Origin: Enterobacteriaceae bacterium | GTDB lineage: Bacteria; Pseudomonadota; Gammaproteobacteria; Enterobacterales; Enterobacteriaceae | DNA: 64,000 nucleotides | NCBI GenBank assembly: GCA_902363335.1 | Contig: CABIZV010000003.1 | Location: 62,001 to 126,000, forward strand | Direction: 5' to 3' | Part shown: one piece after another, positions 42,102 to 50,180 of the stretch | Numbering within the stretch: the first letter of the stretch is position 1 | Layout: each line of letters starts with the position of its first letter | Notes under the pieces: model-generated | Told to the model about the DNA's origin: nothing | The model's input: only the letters and a program-made list of their open reading frames with translations | Databases searched by the model: none | Translations under genes and position numbers: made by a program

Positions 42102-43499
42102 CTATTCACAACTAAACTGATGACTTTGCGCCAGCGCCTTAAACCACAGTCCGTTACGCTTAATCTGCCGCGCCCCGGTTTCAAGGTCGAGACGGTAGAA
42201 GCCGTAACGACGTTTAAATGAGTTGAGCCACGACCAGTTGTCGATAAATGTCCACTGGTGCACGCCAAAGCAGTTCGCCCCGTCCGCAATCGCGCGGTGT
42301 AACTGCACCAGATGTTCCTCCATCAGCCCAATACGGAATCCGTCTTCAATCACGCCGTTTTCCTGCACCGGCCCTTCTGACTCCAAATCCATCGCAATGC
42401 CAATTTCCGCGAGATACCACTTAATATTGCCGTAATTGTCGCGGATATTGGTGGCAATATCGTAAATTGCCTGCGGATGAATTTCGTTATTATCGCGGTA
42501 GGGATTAAAGCGCCCGTCGGGATCGACGTAGTTTTCGAAATAGTACTCTGGTGAGAAGTAATCGAGGGTATACGGCGTTTCGCGCGCCTGAACGCGTCGC
42601 GGCACATAGTAGTTCACGCCGAGGAAATCGAGCCGCGAATCGGTGATGAGCTTCACTTCTTCCGGGCGGGATTCCGGCAGACAATCATGCTGCGCCAGCA
42701 GTTCGCACAGCTCTTTTGGGAACTGGTGTTTCACCAGCGGGTCGAGGAAGCTGCGGTTAAACAGCAGGTCGGCATACCACGCGGCCTTCTTATCTTCCGC
42801 CGAGTCGTTGCGGGTGTAGGACGGCGTCAGATTTAACACCACGCCAATTTCGCCCGGCAGATTTTGCTCGCGGTAGCACTGCACCGCTTTCGCGTGCGCC
42901 AGCATAATGTTAAACGCCACCTGCGCGGCCAGCTTGCCATCCTTTTTGCACGGGTAATGGAAGTCGTACAGATAGCCGCCTTCCACCGGCACAATCGGTT
43001 CGTTAAAGGTAATCCAGTATTTGATTTTGTGGCCGAACAGGCGAAACGCCGTGGCGGCAAAACGGGCGAACAGGTCGGTAACGTGTTTTGACTCAAAGCC
43101 ACCGTAGCGGTTTTGCAATTCTTCTGGCATATCAAAATGGTAGAGATTGATCATTGGCTCAATGCCGTTCGCAATCATCTCGTCAAAATAGTCGTTATAA
43201 AAACGTACCGCATCAGCATTCGGCTCACCGGTTTCCAGGTCGTCAATCAGCCGCGACCACTGAATAGAGGTGCGAAACGAGTTGAAGCCAATGTTTTTCA
43301 TCAGGGCAACATCTTCTTTGTAGCGATTTAGCGTGTTGCACACCGTTTGTGGCCCAATGCCTTTATAGAAACGTTCCGGCTGCGCGGCGTGCCAGCTATC
43401 CCAGATAGAGCGATGCGGTTTGCCTTGCGCACCTTCGGTTTGCGGGCCAGAGGCTGCCGCGCCCCAAAAGAAATTTTGCGGGAACGTGTAGGTCGTCAT
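42102..43499 (-). CDS. Family-1 glycoside hydrolase, probable 6-phospho-beta-glucosidase
   Basis: A 465-residue (beta/alpha)8 GH1 enzyme. The acid/base Glu is E167 in WITFNEP. The nucleophile is placed at E365 in YLAEIGIA, where most GH1 enzymes have T-E-N-G. Near the end, S423-W424 replaces the usual E-W of non-phosphorylated-sugar enzymes, followed by R430 and Y432 in KRRYG. The Ser...(Lys/Arg)-x-Tyr set is the phosphate-binding pattern of 6-phospho-glycosidases. No PTS gene is adjacent, so the sugar must enter by a distant permease. Start ATG 43499 gives the family MTTYTFPQNFFWGAA. Confidence 0.87.
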   Translation of the reverse strand: MTTYTFPQNFFWGAAASGPQTEGAQGKPHRSIWDSWHAAQPERFYKGIGPQTVCNTLNRYKEDVALMKNIGFNSFRTSIQWSRLIDDLETGEPNADAVRFYNDYFDEMIANGIEPMINLYHFDMPEELQNRYGGFESKHVTDLFARFAATAFRLFGHKIKYWITFNEPIVPVEGGYLYDFHYPCKKDGKLAAQVAFNIMLAHAKAVQCYREQNLPGEIGVVLNLTPSYTRNDSAEDKKAAWYADLLFNRSFLDPLVKHQFPKELCELLAQHDCLPESRPEEVKLITDSRLDFLGVNYYVPRRVQARETPYTLDYFSPEYYFENYVDPDGRFNPYRDNNEIHPQAIYDIATNIRDNYGNIKWYLAEIGIAMDLESEGPVQENGVIEDGFRIGLMEEHLVQLHRAIADGANCFGVHQWTFIDNWSWLNSFKRRYGFYRLDLETGARQIKRNGLWFKALAQSHQFSCE

Positions 43500-43684
43500 G
43501 GGATCTCCTGAATAAACAAAAAAAAGCGGCGTAGTTCACGGCGCAGAAAATGAGGGTTTATCTTCTCTGGTTCACTTTTTTTTATCCGCGCGCGCGATCA
43601 CCGTTTACGGCCTGAACGTCATGTCCGGGAACGGACTTTTCAGATTGAGAGTTAAGAAGGGGTATATTGGTGAGTCTGTTGCGG

Positions 43685-43710
43685 GCGGTGAGAGATATTA
43701 TTCTCACCGC
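43685..43710. repeat. Perfect 9-bp inverted repeat upstream of the GH1 gene
   Basis: GCGGTGAGA and TCTCACCGC with an 8-nt AT spacer, 186 nt before the GH1 start and 54 nt past the small ORF stop. It could be the terminator of the small ORF (no T run) or an operator for GH1. Confidence 0.5.
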
Positions 43711-43763
43711 GATGGATCTAATGCGTTAAATTAATACTTTATTAGTGAATCGATCGTTAAATA

Positions 43764-44021
43764 TTAGATCTCTGTTTCTTGATTCAGGTCGTATTGAATT
43801 AATTCCCACGTTGCAGGTTTGCCCTGATAATAAGGCATGACGTCTCCTCTACGTAGGCTTACCACCGCTGAGACTGCCGCGCGCGAGAGCTGCCAATGGC
43901 CGCCCTGTGGGCTGTATTGCCCACTTTCACGGGTAATACCAAGCGGTTTGCGATCAGTGTTTTCCTTAGAATTGGCCGAAGAAAGTGCTGAAAGCATGTA
44001 ATTGCTACTATCTATCTTCAT
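43764..44021 (-). CDS. Small hypothetical protein
   Basis: An 85-residue ORF starting MKIDSSNYMLSALSSANSKEN and containing GQYSPQGGHWQLSRAAVSAVVSLRRGDVMPYYQGKPATWEL. I do not recognise it. There is no signal peptide or membrane helix; the ordered middle part, with balanced amino-acid use, argues for real coding. The upstream ribosome site is weak. It is alone between the GH1 and DUF1311 genes and divergent from the latter. The open frame extends 28 codons upstream, but that part has poor composition. Confidence 0.5.
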   Translation of the reverse strand: MKIDSSNYMLSALSSANSKENTDRKPLGITRESGQYSPQGGHWQLSRAAVSAVVSLRRGDVMPYYQGKPATWELIQYDLNQETEI

Positions 44022-44188
44022 AACGTGTAAATCCAAAAAATGAACACATAATCCACAAGCGACAATATTTGAGCGTGTCTTAAACCACATGCGAATTATT
44101 CGCATGTTGAATTATTTAATATGATTCATTGCAATGGATGATGCTTTTAGCCAAAATAAACGAACCATCTGCTCAAAAAGTATCCTTA

Positions 44189-45178
44189 ATGATTAAGCGC
44201 CTGATTAATTTATTGATTATTGCGATGGCCTTGACCGCCTCCAGCGCCTTTGCTGTGAACTGCCAGCGTGCTGCTACGCCGCTTGAAAATACTATCTGTA
44301 ACAATGCCAATCTCAACTGGCTTGATGACACGATGTCGAACGTCTATCGGGCGATGCTGGTTTATCGCGATGCGCCCTCGGTACACGCTGAATATGTCGC
44401 GTGGGAGAAGTCGCTGGACGACTGTTCATCGGACGAGTGCATTGAGCGCGCTTATTACGCCGGGATCAGTAAGATTGCCGAAGCAGAGCCGAATTTTAGC
44501 TGGGACGGACGCTGGTGGAATACCAGCGCGGCCAATATGAGCGGCGGAGTGGTGCAGTTTAGCCATAGCGCAGATTGGTCAATTACCGCGGATATTCGAA
44601 TTTGGGCCGGTATGAATAAGGATGAGTTTACCGCCGAGGCGCGCAAGATAAACGGCATGGTGCTGATTGATGATATGGTCGACAGCAAGAAGTGTAAGGT
44701 GTTGTTTATTCCTCGTAAAAGTGGCGCCATTCAGGCATACAGCAATGCCGATTGGGGCTGCCGTCTATCGATGCCCAGCGGTGCGTTTATCGATGGGCGC
44801 TATCTGAAGTCGGATACCGACCCGCGGCCAAAAGCCACCCTCCAGTCGCTCGCCATTTTTTCCGATCCGAAAATGGATGAACGCTTTCGCGCGCTGGTGG
44901 GCAATGATTATCAAAAGTTTGTCGATACGGCGAATATTTATATTTATACCGTAGATATCGATAACGTGGGCGCGACGGTGGTGTCGATGTGGGTACGTGG
45001 TGCGGCCAATACTCGCACGGCCATCGTGATGTACGCCGGCAGCAATATCTGGGCGGCGCGGATCCAGCCTGACGGTAAAGGTAAACTGGCCTTTTCGTAT
45101 TTCAGCACGCTGGGGAACGATGCGGTGCTGATGCCCCGCACGATTGCCGAATGGAAGCTGCGCTATATGGATCAGTAA
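44189..45178 (+). CDS. Exported LprI/DUF1311-type protein with a long C-terminal domain
   Basis: A 329-residue periplasmic protein. The signal peptide (LINLLIIAMALTASSAFA) is cleaved near AFA-VNC. Residues about 22-90 form a DUF1311/LprI unit: CQRAATPLENTICNNANLNWLDDTMSNVYRAML...DDCSSDECIERAY, with four conserved cysteines. Some LprI relatives inhibit lysozyme (known for the family). The remaining 230 residues are a beta-rich domain I cannot assign (WDGRWWNTSAANMSGGVVQF). ATG 44189 places the signal peptide first; a 20-codon upstream extension is open. Confidence 0.8.
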   Translation: MIKRLINLLIIAMALTASSAFAVNCQRAATPLENTICNNANLNWLDDTMSNVYRAMLVYRDAPSVHAEYVAWEKSLDDCSSDECIERAYYAGISKIAEAEPNFSWDGRWWNTSAANMSGGVVQFSHSADWSITADIRIWAGMNKDEFTAEARKINGMVLIDDMVDSKKCKVLFIPRKSGAIQAYSNADWGCRLSMPSGAFIDGRYLKSDTDPRPKATLQSLAIFSDPKMDERFRALVGNDYQKFVDTANIYIYTVDIDNVGATVVSMWVRGAANTRTAIVMYAGSNIWAARIQPDGKGKLAFSYFSTLGNDAVLMPRTIAEWKLRYMDQ

Positions 45179-45181
45179 GCC

Positions 45182-45238
45182 TTCTGGCTACCGATTCTGC
45201 GTCATTGCGCCTGATGGAGCGCAGCTTTCAGGCCTACG
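45182..45238. repeat. REP downstream of the DUF1311 gene
   Basis: TGCGCCTGATGGAGCGCAGCTTTCAGGCCTACGG is a degenerate REP at the left edge of the 132-bp array. Confidence 0.6.
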
Positions 45239-45942
45239 GTGAGCGGGGCTTAAGCTAACGTGCTTACCACATTCAAATCGGCATCGGTAGCCCGGCCGAG
45301 CAAAGCGACGCCGGGATTAGGCTCCAGAGCTGCCCCGGAGTCGGTGCTTACGCACCTCGTCCGGGCTACGGTGAGCGGGGTTTAAGCTAACGTGCTCACC
45401 CCATTCAAATCGGGATCGGTAGCCCGGCCGAGCAAAGCGACGCCGGGATTAGGCTCCAGAGCTGCCCCGGAGTCGGTGCTTACGCACCTCGTCCGGGCTA
45501 CGGTGAGCGGGGTTTAAGCTAACGTGCTCACCCCATTCAAATCGGGATCGGTAGCCCGGCCGAGCAAAGCGACGCCGGGATTAGGCTCCAGAGCTGCCCC
45601 GGAGTCGGTGCTTGCGCACCTCGTCCGGGCTACGGTGAGCGGGGTTTAAGCTAACGCGCTCACCACATTCAAATCGGCATCGGTAGCCCGGCCGAGCAAA
45701 GCGACGCCGGGATTAGGCTCCAGAGCTGCCCCGGAGTCGGTGCTTGCGCACCTCGTCCGGGCTAAGGTGAGCGGGGTTTAAGCTAACGTGCCTACCACAC
45801 TCAAATCGGCATCGGTAGCCCGGCCGAGCAAAGCGACGCCGGGATTAGGCTCCAGAGCCTCCCCCGGAGTCGGTGCTTGCGCACCTCGTCCGGGCTACGG
45901 TGAGCAGGGTTTAAGCTAACGTGCCTACCACATTCAAATCGG
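45238..45942. repeat. 132-bp tandem array: five REP copies, each fused to a copy of the lfhA 3' tail
   Basis: The marker GTAGCCCGGCCGAGCAAAG starts at 45287, 45419, 45551, 45683 and 45815, an exact 132-nt period. Each unit is a palindromic block opening GTAGCCCGG and closing CCGGGCTAC (about 90 nt). It is flanked by TTAAGCTAACGTGC...TCAAATCGGC, which is the last 12 codons and stop of lfhA (DADLNVVGTLA-stop or close variants) on the minus strand. The sixth tail is the true gene end at 45911. Copies differ at only a few bases (for example GGCATCG or GGGATCG; CCACATTC or CCCCATTC), so expansion is recent or homogenised. Confidence 0.93.
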
Positions 45943-48007
45943 CGTCGTCCGGGACTTCATTGTAAGACAGCACGTGCAGGCCGCTGGCAAACAGTCGCCC
46001 GTAGCGCGAAATGACCGGACGCAGCTGTGGCGTTACCAACAGCAGCGGCGGCAGACTCTTCGCTTTCATCTGCTCGTAAATCATCGGCATCGTATTTTGT
46101 AGCTGGGTCAGAATATTCGGGTCAACCGGGAAGCTATCCAGCGCCACTTTACCGGCCTGCTGCGCCTGGTTGAGTGCGCCAAGCAGCATATTTTCCAGTT
46201 CATTATCAATAGTATAAGCCGCAAGCTGCGGACGGTCGCCGTTGATGTTGTGCACAATGGCGCGGCGCAGCGCGTAGCGCACGTCAGCCGTCAACAGTAC
46301 CGGGTCTTTGGTGACCGCCGAGCTTTCCAGCAGCGTGGACGCAATCGTCACAATATCCTTCAAAGACACCTGCTCAAGCAGCAGCTGGCGATAAATACGC
46401 AATAGCTGGCTGTAGTTGAGCGCAGCGTTTAAATCTTCCGCCAGCTTCGGCGCCTGCAGCGCCAGACGCGCATGCAGGTGCGTGATATCGTCGTAGTTAA
46501 ACAGCTCCGGTAGATGTTCGCGGGCGACCTTATTGACGTGCGTTGCCACCACGCTTGCGCAGTCCACCACCTGATAGCCGAGATTCAGCGCCTTCGCTTT
46601 TTGCTCCGGGTCAATCCACACAATCGCCATGCCGTAAGCCGGGTCGGTATCCAGTACGCCATCGATTTCACCGTACAGCTCGGTGCCGGGGATCGCCATC
46701 AGCTTCTCGGCGTTTACTTCACCTAACGCAGTACGAATGCCGTTGATATGAATCGCATATTGCGCAGGCTTCAGGCGGAAGTTTTCGCGAATACGAATCT
46801 CTGGCAACAGCACGCCGCACAGTTCTGAAATCACCTGCCGCACCCCGCGCACGCGCAGGGATAGCGGGCTGCCTTTCGCTTCATCGACCATCGTCACCAG
46901 CTTATAGCCGAGGTTCAGACCAATCGGTTCGACCAGCGGAATGCTGTCCCAGGTGATGGCGGGCGTCGCGTCCGGGGCCAGCGCCTCGCTTATCGCCTCC
47001 ATGTCGGTTTCTTGTGGCGCTGGCTGTACGGCTTTGCTTTGTCGCCAGGCCGCAAACACCAGCAGAGCGGTAAAGCTCAGGAAGGCGATGTGCGGCATTC
47101 CCGGCACGATCGCGAGCACGAACATAACGAAGGCGGCGGTATAGAGAATTTTCGGCTTGGAGAGCAGCTGAGTTTTAATCTCGTCGCTGACGTCATTACC
47201 TTCGCTGACGCGGGTGACGATAATCGCCGCGGCGGTGGCCAGCAGCAGGGATGGGATCTGTGCGACCAGACCATCACCGATGGTCAGCAGTACGTACTGA
47301 CGGAAAGCATGACCGGCATCGAGATCGTACTTAAAGATACCGATACAGATACCGCCTATCACGTTGATGATAAGCACCATGATCCCGGCGACGGCATCAC
47401 CACGGACAAACTTCGAGGCACCGTCCATTGAGCCGTAGAAGTCGGCCTCTTTAGCCACTTCCTGGCGACGCGCTCGCGCCTGCTGTTGGTTAATGAGCCC
47501 GGCGTTAAGATCGGCATCGATAGCCATCTGTTTACCCGGCAGGGCATCCAGCGTAAAGCGCGCGGAGACTTCAGAAATACGTTCCGCACCCTTGGTGACC
47601 ACGACAAAGTTGATGATCATCAGGATGATGAACACCACGAAGCCGACCACAAAGTCGCCGCCAATCACCACCTGCCCGAAGGCTTCAATCACCTTACCGG
47701 CAGCGCCTTCGCCTTCATGTCCTTTCAACAACACCACGCGCGTGGAAGCGACGTTTAGCGTCAAGCGCATCAGCGTGGTTATCAACAGCAGCGTCGGGAA
47801 GATGGCAAAGTCCAGCGGACGCTGCATATTGACCGCCACCAACAGCACGATAACCGCCAGTACGATGTTGAATGTAAAAAGAATATCCAGCATCAGCGGC
47901 GACAGCGGCAGAATAACCATCGCCAGCACGCAAAGAAGCAGGATAGGTACAGCAATCTGCCCCTTGCGGAGCACGCTGAGCGCGTTGCGCATCTTACTGT
48001 TCGCCAT
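45911..48007 (-). CDS. lfhA: Lateral (Flag-2) flagellar export protein LfhA (FlhA family)
   Basis: A 698-residue inner-membrane component of the flagellar type III export gate. The N-terminal part (residues 15-330) has about eight helices and the FHIPEP motif region (PLDFAIFPTLLLITTLMRLTLNVASTR, and the cytoplasmic loop ISEVSARFTLDALPGKQMAIDADLNAGLI). The C-terminal ring-forming domain follows from about residue 365. Length and sequence are those of a full FlhA. It is last in the minus-strand operon and overlaps lfhB by 14 nt. Its 3' tail is repeated five times downstream. Confidence 0.94.
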   Translation of the reverse strand: MANSKMRNALSVLRKGQIAVPILLLCVLAMVILPLSPLMLDILFTFNIVLAVIVLLVAVNMQRPLDFAIFPTLLLITTLMRLTLNVASTRVVLLKGHEGEGAAGKVIEAFGQVVIGGDFVVGFVVFIILMIINFVVVTKGAERISEVSARFTLDALPGKQMAIDADLNAGLINQQQARARRQEVAKEADFYGSMDGASKFVRGDAVAGIMVLIINVIGGICIGIFKYDLDAGHAFRQYVLLTIGDGLVAQIPSLLLATAAAIIVTRVSEGNDVSDEIKTQLLSKPKILYTAAFVMFVLAIVPGMPHIAFLSFTALLVFAAWRQSKAVQPAPQETDMEAISEALAPDATPAITWDSIPLVEPIGLNLGYKLVTMVDEAKGSPLSLRVRGVRQVISELCGVLLPEIRIRENFRLKPAQYAIHINGIRTALGEVNAEKLMAIPGTELYGEIDGVLDTDPAYGMAIVWIDPEQKAKALNLGYQVVDCASVVATHVNKVAREHLPELFNYDDITHLHARLALQAPKLAEDLNAALNYSQLLRIYRQLLLEQVSLKDIVTIASTLLESSAVTKDPVLLTADVRYALRRAIVHNINGDRPQLAAYTIDNELENMLLGALNQAQQAGKVALDSFPVDPNILTQLQNTMPMIYEQMKAKSLPPLLLVTPQLRPVISRYGRLFASGLHVLSYNEVPDDADLNVVGTLA

Positions 48008-49127
48008 TGGCTTTTAATACCTCTTGAGGAATGTCTATGTGCCTGTTCAGGCGGGGTTTTTGCTCTGCGCGACCTTCGCGCCAGGATTTCAATTGCATCA
48101 CGTAAGTCAGCACGTGTGCGATGGCGCGAAACAGCTGCGCCGGAATTTGTTGGTTAACGCGGGTGGTGTAATACACCGCGCGCGCCAGCGGCGGAAACTC
48201 CACCACTTCAACGTTATGGCTGGCACCCACCTCACGGATCCACAGCGCCACATCATCAATCCCTTTGGCGACGATATAGGGCGCTTCCGCCTTGTGCGGG
48301 TCGTACTTCAGCGCCACGGCGTAGTGGGTGGGGTTAGTGATAATCACGTCGGCGTCCGGTACGGTGCGCGAGATTTGCCCCATCGCCATCTGGCGTTGCA
48401 GCTGGCGGATGCGGCCTTTAATCTGCGGATTACCGTCATTATTTTTATGTTCTTCCTTCACCTCTTGCTTGGTCATACGCATTTTTTTGGTGAACATAAA
48501 TTTGCTCAGCGGCACATCTAATAGGGCGAAAATGACGATAACGGCGACAAAATAGCTGATAACGTGATGGAAAATGGCAAAACCATGACCGATTGCCTGA
48601 TAGAGATACAGGCGCTGAAGATGCAGCAGGTTGTCCATCTGGTCATGCACCATCGTGTAGATAACGGCGAGGATCGTCGCACATTTCAACATCATCTTGC
48701 CGACTTCGGTGTAATGGCTGGCGGAGAACATTCGCTTTACGCCGCTAATCGGGCTGAGCTTTTTAAAGTCTGGTTTTAGCTTGTTAGGGGTAAAAATCCA
48801 GCCGCCGGGCACCAGGCTTGCCACAATACAGGCGACGGGAATCGGCACCAGCGTGGCGATAAAACGCAGCAACACCCACAGATTGAGGCGTAAAAACTGG
48901 TTCAGCACGTTGGGATTATCCAGATCCTGCGCCAGCGTCCCTGCGGCGCGGAATGACTCGCCGATCAACTGTTGGTAATAGGGCAGGAAGGTGGCGAGAG
49001 TGACGAACGACACCACCAGGCCGACCGCCATGGTTAAATCTTTTGAGCGGGGAATGTCCCCCTTCTCGCGCGCTTTGCGGAGTTTCCCGGATGTGGGTTT
49101 TTCGCTTTTATCGCCGCTACCGGACAT
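47994..49127 (-). CDS. lfhB: Lateral flagellar export switch protein LfhB (FlhB family)
   Basis: A 377-residue protein with four membrane helices (residues about 30-215) and a cytosolic domain that switches export specificity from rod-hook to filament subunits. The autocleavage motif N265-P-T-H is intact in VIITNPTHYAVALKY. The N-terminal tail DKSEKPTSGKLRKAREKGDIPRSKDL is typical of FlhB. Its start overlaps the lfiR stop by one base (TAATG) and its end overlaps lfhA by 14 nt, so the operon is tightly coupled. Confidence 0.94.
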   Translation of the reverse strand: MSGSGDKSEKPTSGKLRKAREKGDIPRSKDLTMAVGLVVSFVTLATFLPYYQQLIGESFRAAGTLAQDLDNPNVLNQFLRLNLWVLLRFIATLVPIPVACIVASLVPGGWIFTPNKLKPDFKKLSPISGVKRMFSASHYTEVGKMMLKCATILAVIYTMVHDQMDNLLHLQRLYLYQAIGHGFAIFHHVISYFVAVIVIFALLDVPLSKFMFTKKMRMTKQEVKEEHKNNDGNPQIKGRIRQLQRQMAMGQISRTVPDADVIITNPTHYAVALKYDPHKAEAPYIVAKGIDDVALWIREVGASHNVEVVEFPPLARAVYYTTRVNQQIPAQLFRAIAHVLTYVMQLKSWREGRAEQKPRLNRHIDIPQEVLKANGEQ

Positions 49128-49900
49128 TACTGCACCCTCACGGCATCAAGCCTGGACAGAATTTCATTGGTTAAATGGAGATAGTGTTCCGGGATGTTGG
49201 TGACCAGCATCGAAATACACAGCAGGCCAAACAGCATGCTGATGGGAAAACCCAGCGAGAACAGATTCAGCGTTGGCGACACGCGGTTAAGTAGCCCGAA
49301 TCCACCTTGCACAATCAGCATCACAAAGGTGGTGGGGAGAGCAATCAGCGTGGCGGAAGCCATAATCCAGCCGAGTCCCTGAATAATTAATAATAATGTC
49401 GGCTGATTAATCGCCTGACCGATGGGCCAGTAGCTAAAGCCTTTAAGCAGAATGGTCACCAGCAACAGGTGTCCGTCCATAATGAAAAAAAGCAGGGCGC
49501 AGAAGACGTAAATAATCTGCGAAATCACGGTGGTGGAGCTGCCGTTGACCGGATCGTTCATCATCGCCATCCCCAGCCCCATATTCATCGACAGAATATT
49601 TCCCGCCGTTTGCAGCGCGATAAACACCAGCTGGAGCGCGGTGGCAAACAAAAATCCCCACAGCAGTTGTTCACCAATCAGCAAAATGGCGCGCAGGGAG
49701 AAAAGCTCGGTCAGCACCACGTTGTTAGGCAAAAGGGGAGTAATAATGATCGATAGCGCAATGGCGAAGCCGATTTTGATACGCCGTGAAAAGACGCGGT
49801 TATCCAGCACCGGCACAAATTGCAGAAATGCCAGGATGCGAAAGAAGGGCAGCACCAGGGCCAGAATGGGCGTCCAAAGCGCCTGAATATCAATTCCCAT
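49127..49900 (-). CDS. lfiR: Lateral flagellar export protein LfiR (FliR family)
   Basis: A 257-residue hydrophobic export-gate component with about six helices, matching the FliR pattern (PFFRILAFLQFVPVLDNRVFSRRIKIGFAIALSIIITPLLP, and MNMGLGMAMMNDPVNGSSTTVISQIIYVFCALLFFIMDGHLLLV). ATG 49900 is chosen; the frame is open 25 codons upstream into lfiQ. It is 5 nt downstream of lfiQ. With LfiP and LfiQ it forms the core channel. Confidence 0.92.
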   Translation of the reverse strand: MGIDIQALWTPILALVLPFFRILAFLQFVPVLDNRVFSRRIKIGFAIALSIIITPLLPNNVVLTELFSLRAILLIGEQLLWGFLFATALQLVFIALQTAGNILSMNMGLGMAMMNDPVNGSSTTVISQIIYVFCALLFFIMDGHLLLVTILLKGFSYWPIGQAINQPTLLLIIQGLGWIMASATLIALPTTFVMLIVQGGFGLLNRVSPTLNLFSLGFPISMLFGLLCISMLVTNIPEHYLHLTNEILSRLDAVRVQ

Positions 49901-49905
49901 AGGGT

Positions 49906-50178
49906 TTAACCGACCAGCGCCGCCGCCTGATGAAAAATCTGCACCGTAAAGTCGACCAGCTGTGTCAGCATCCACTTCCCGGCAAAAATCAGTACCCCAA
50001 GCGTAACCACCAGACGCGGCAGAAAGCTCAGCGTCTGTTCGTTAATCTGCGTTGTCGCCTGGAAAATACTGACGCACAGGCCGACCAGCAGGCTGGGAAT
50101 AATCGCGACGGCAGAGATGATAAGCACCAGGTGAATACCCGATGCCATGATGTCACCGGCGGTGTCCATATTCATCAT
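49906..50178 (-). CDS. lfiQ: Lateral flagellar export protein LfiQ (FliQ family)
   Basis: A 90-residue, two-helix export-gate protein. The second half of helix 1 reads PSLLVGLCVSIFQATTQINEQTLSFLPRL, the FliQ/SctS signature. Two consecutive ATGs at 50178 and 50175 are possible starts. It is 2 nt after the lfiP stop. Confidence 0.93.
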   Translation of the reverse strand: MMNMDTAGDIMASGIHLVLIISAVAIIPSLLVGLCVSIFQATTQINEQTLSFLPRLVVTLGVLIFAGKWMLTQLVDFTVQIFHQAAALVG

Positions 50179-50180
50179 CG

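Noticed and set aside
45238..45942. CRISPR array
   Set aside because: The repeats are 132 nt, directly abutting and nearly identical, with no unique spacers and no cas genes.
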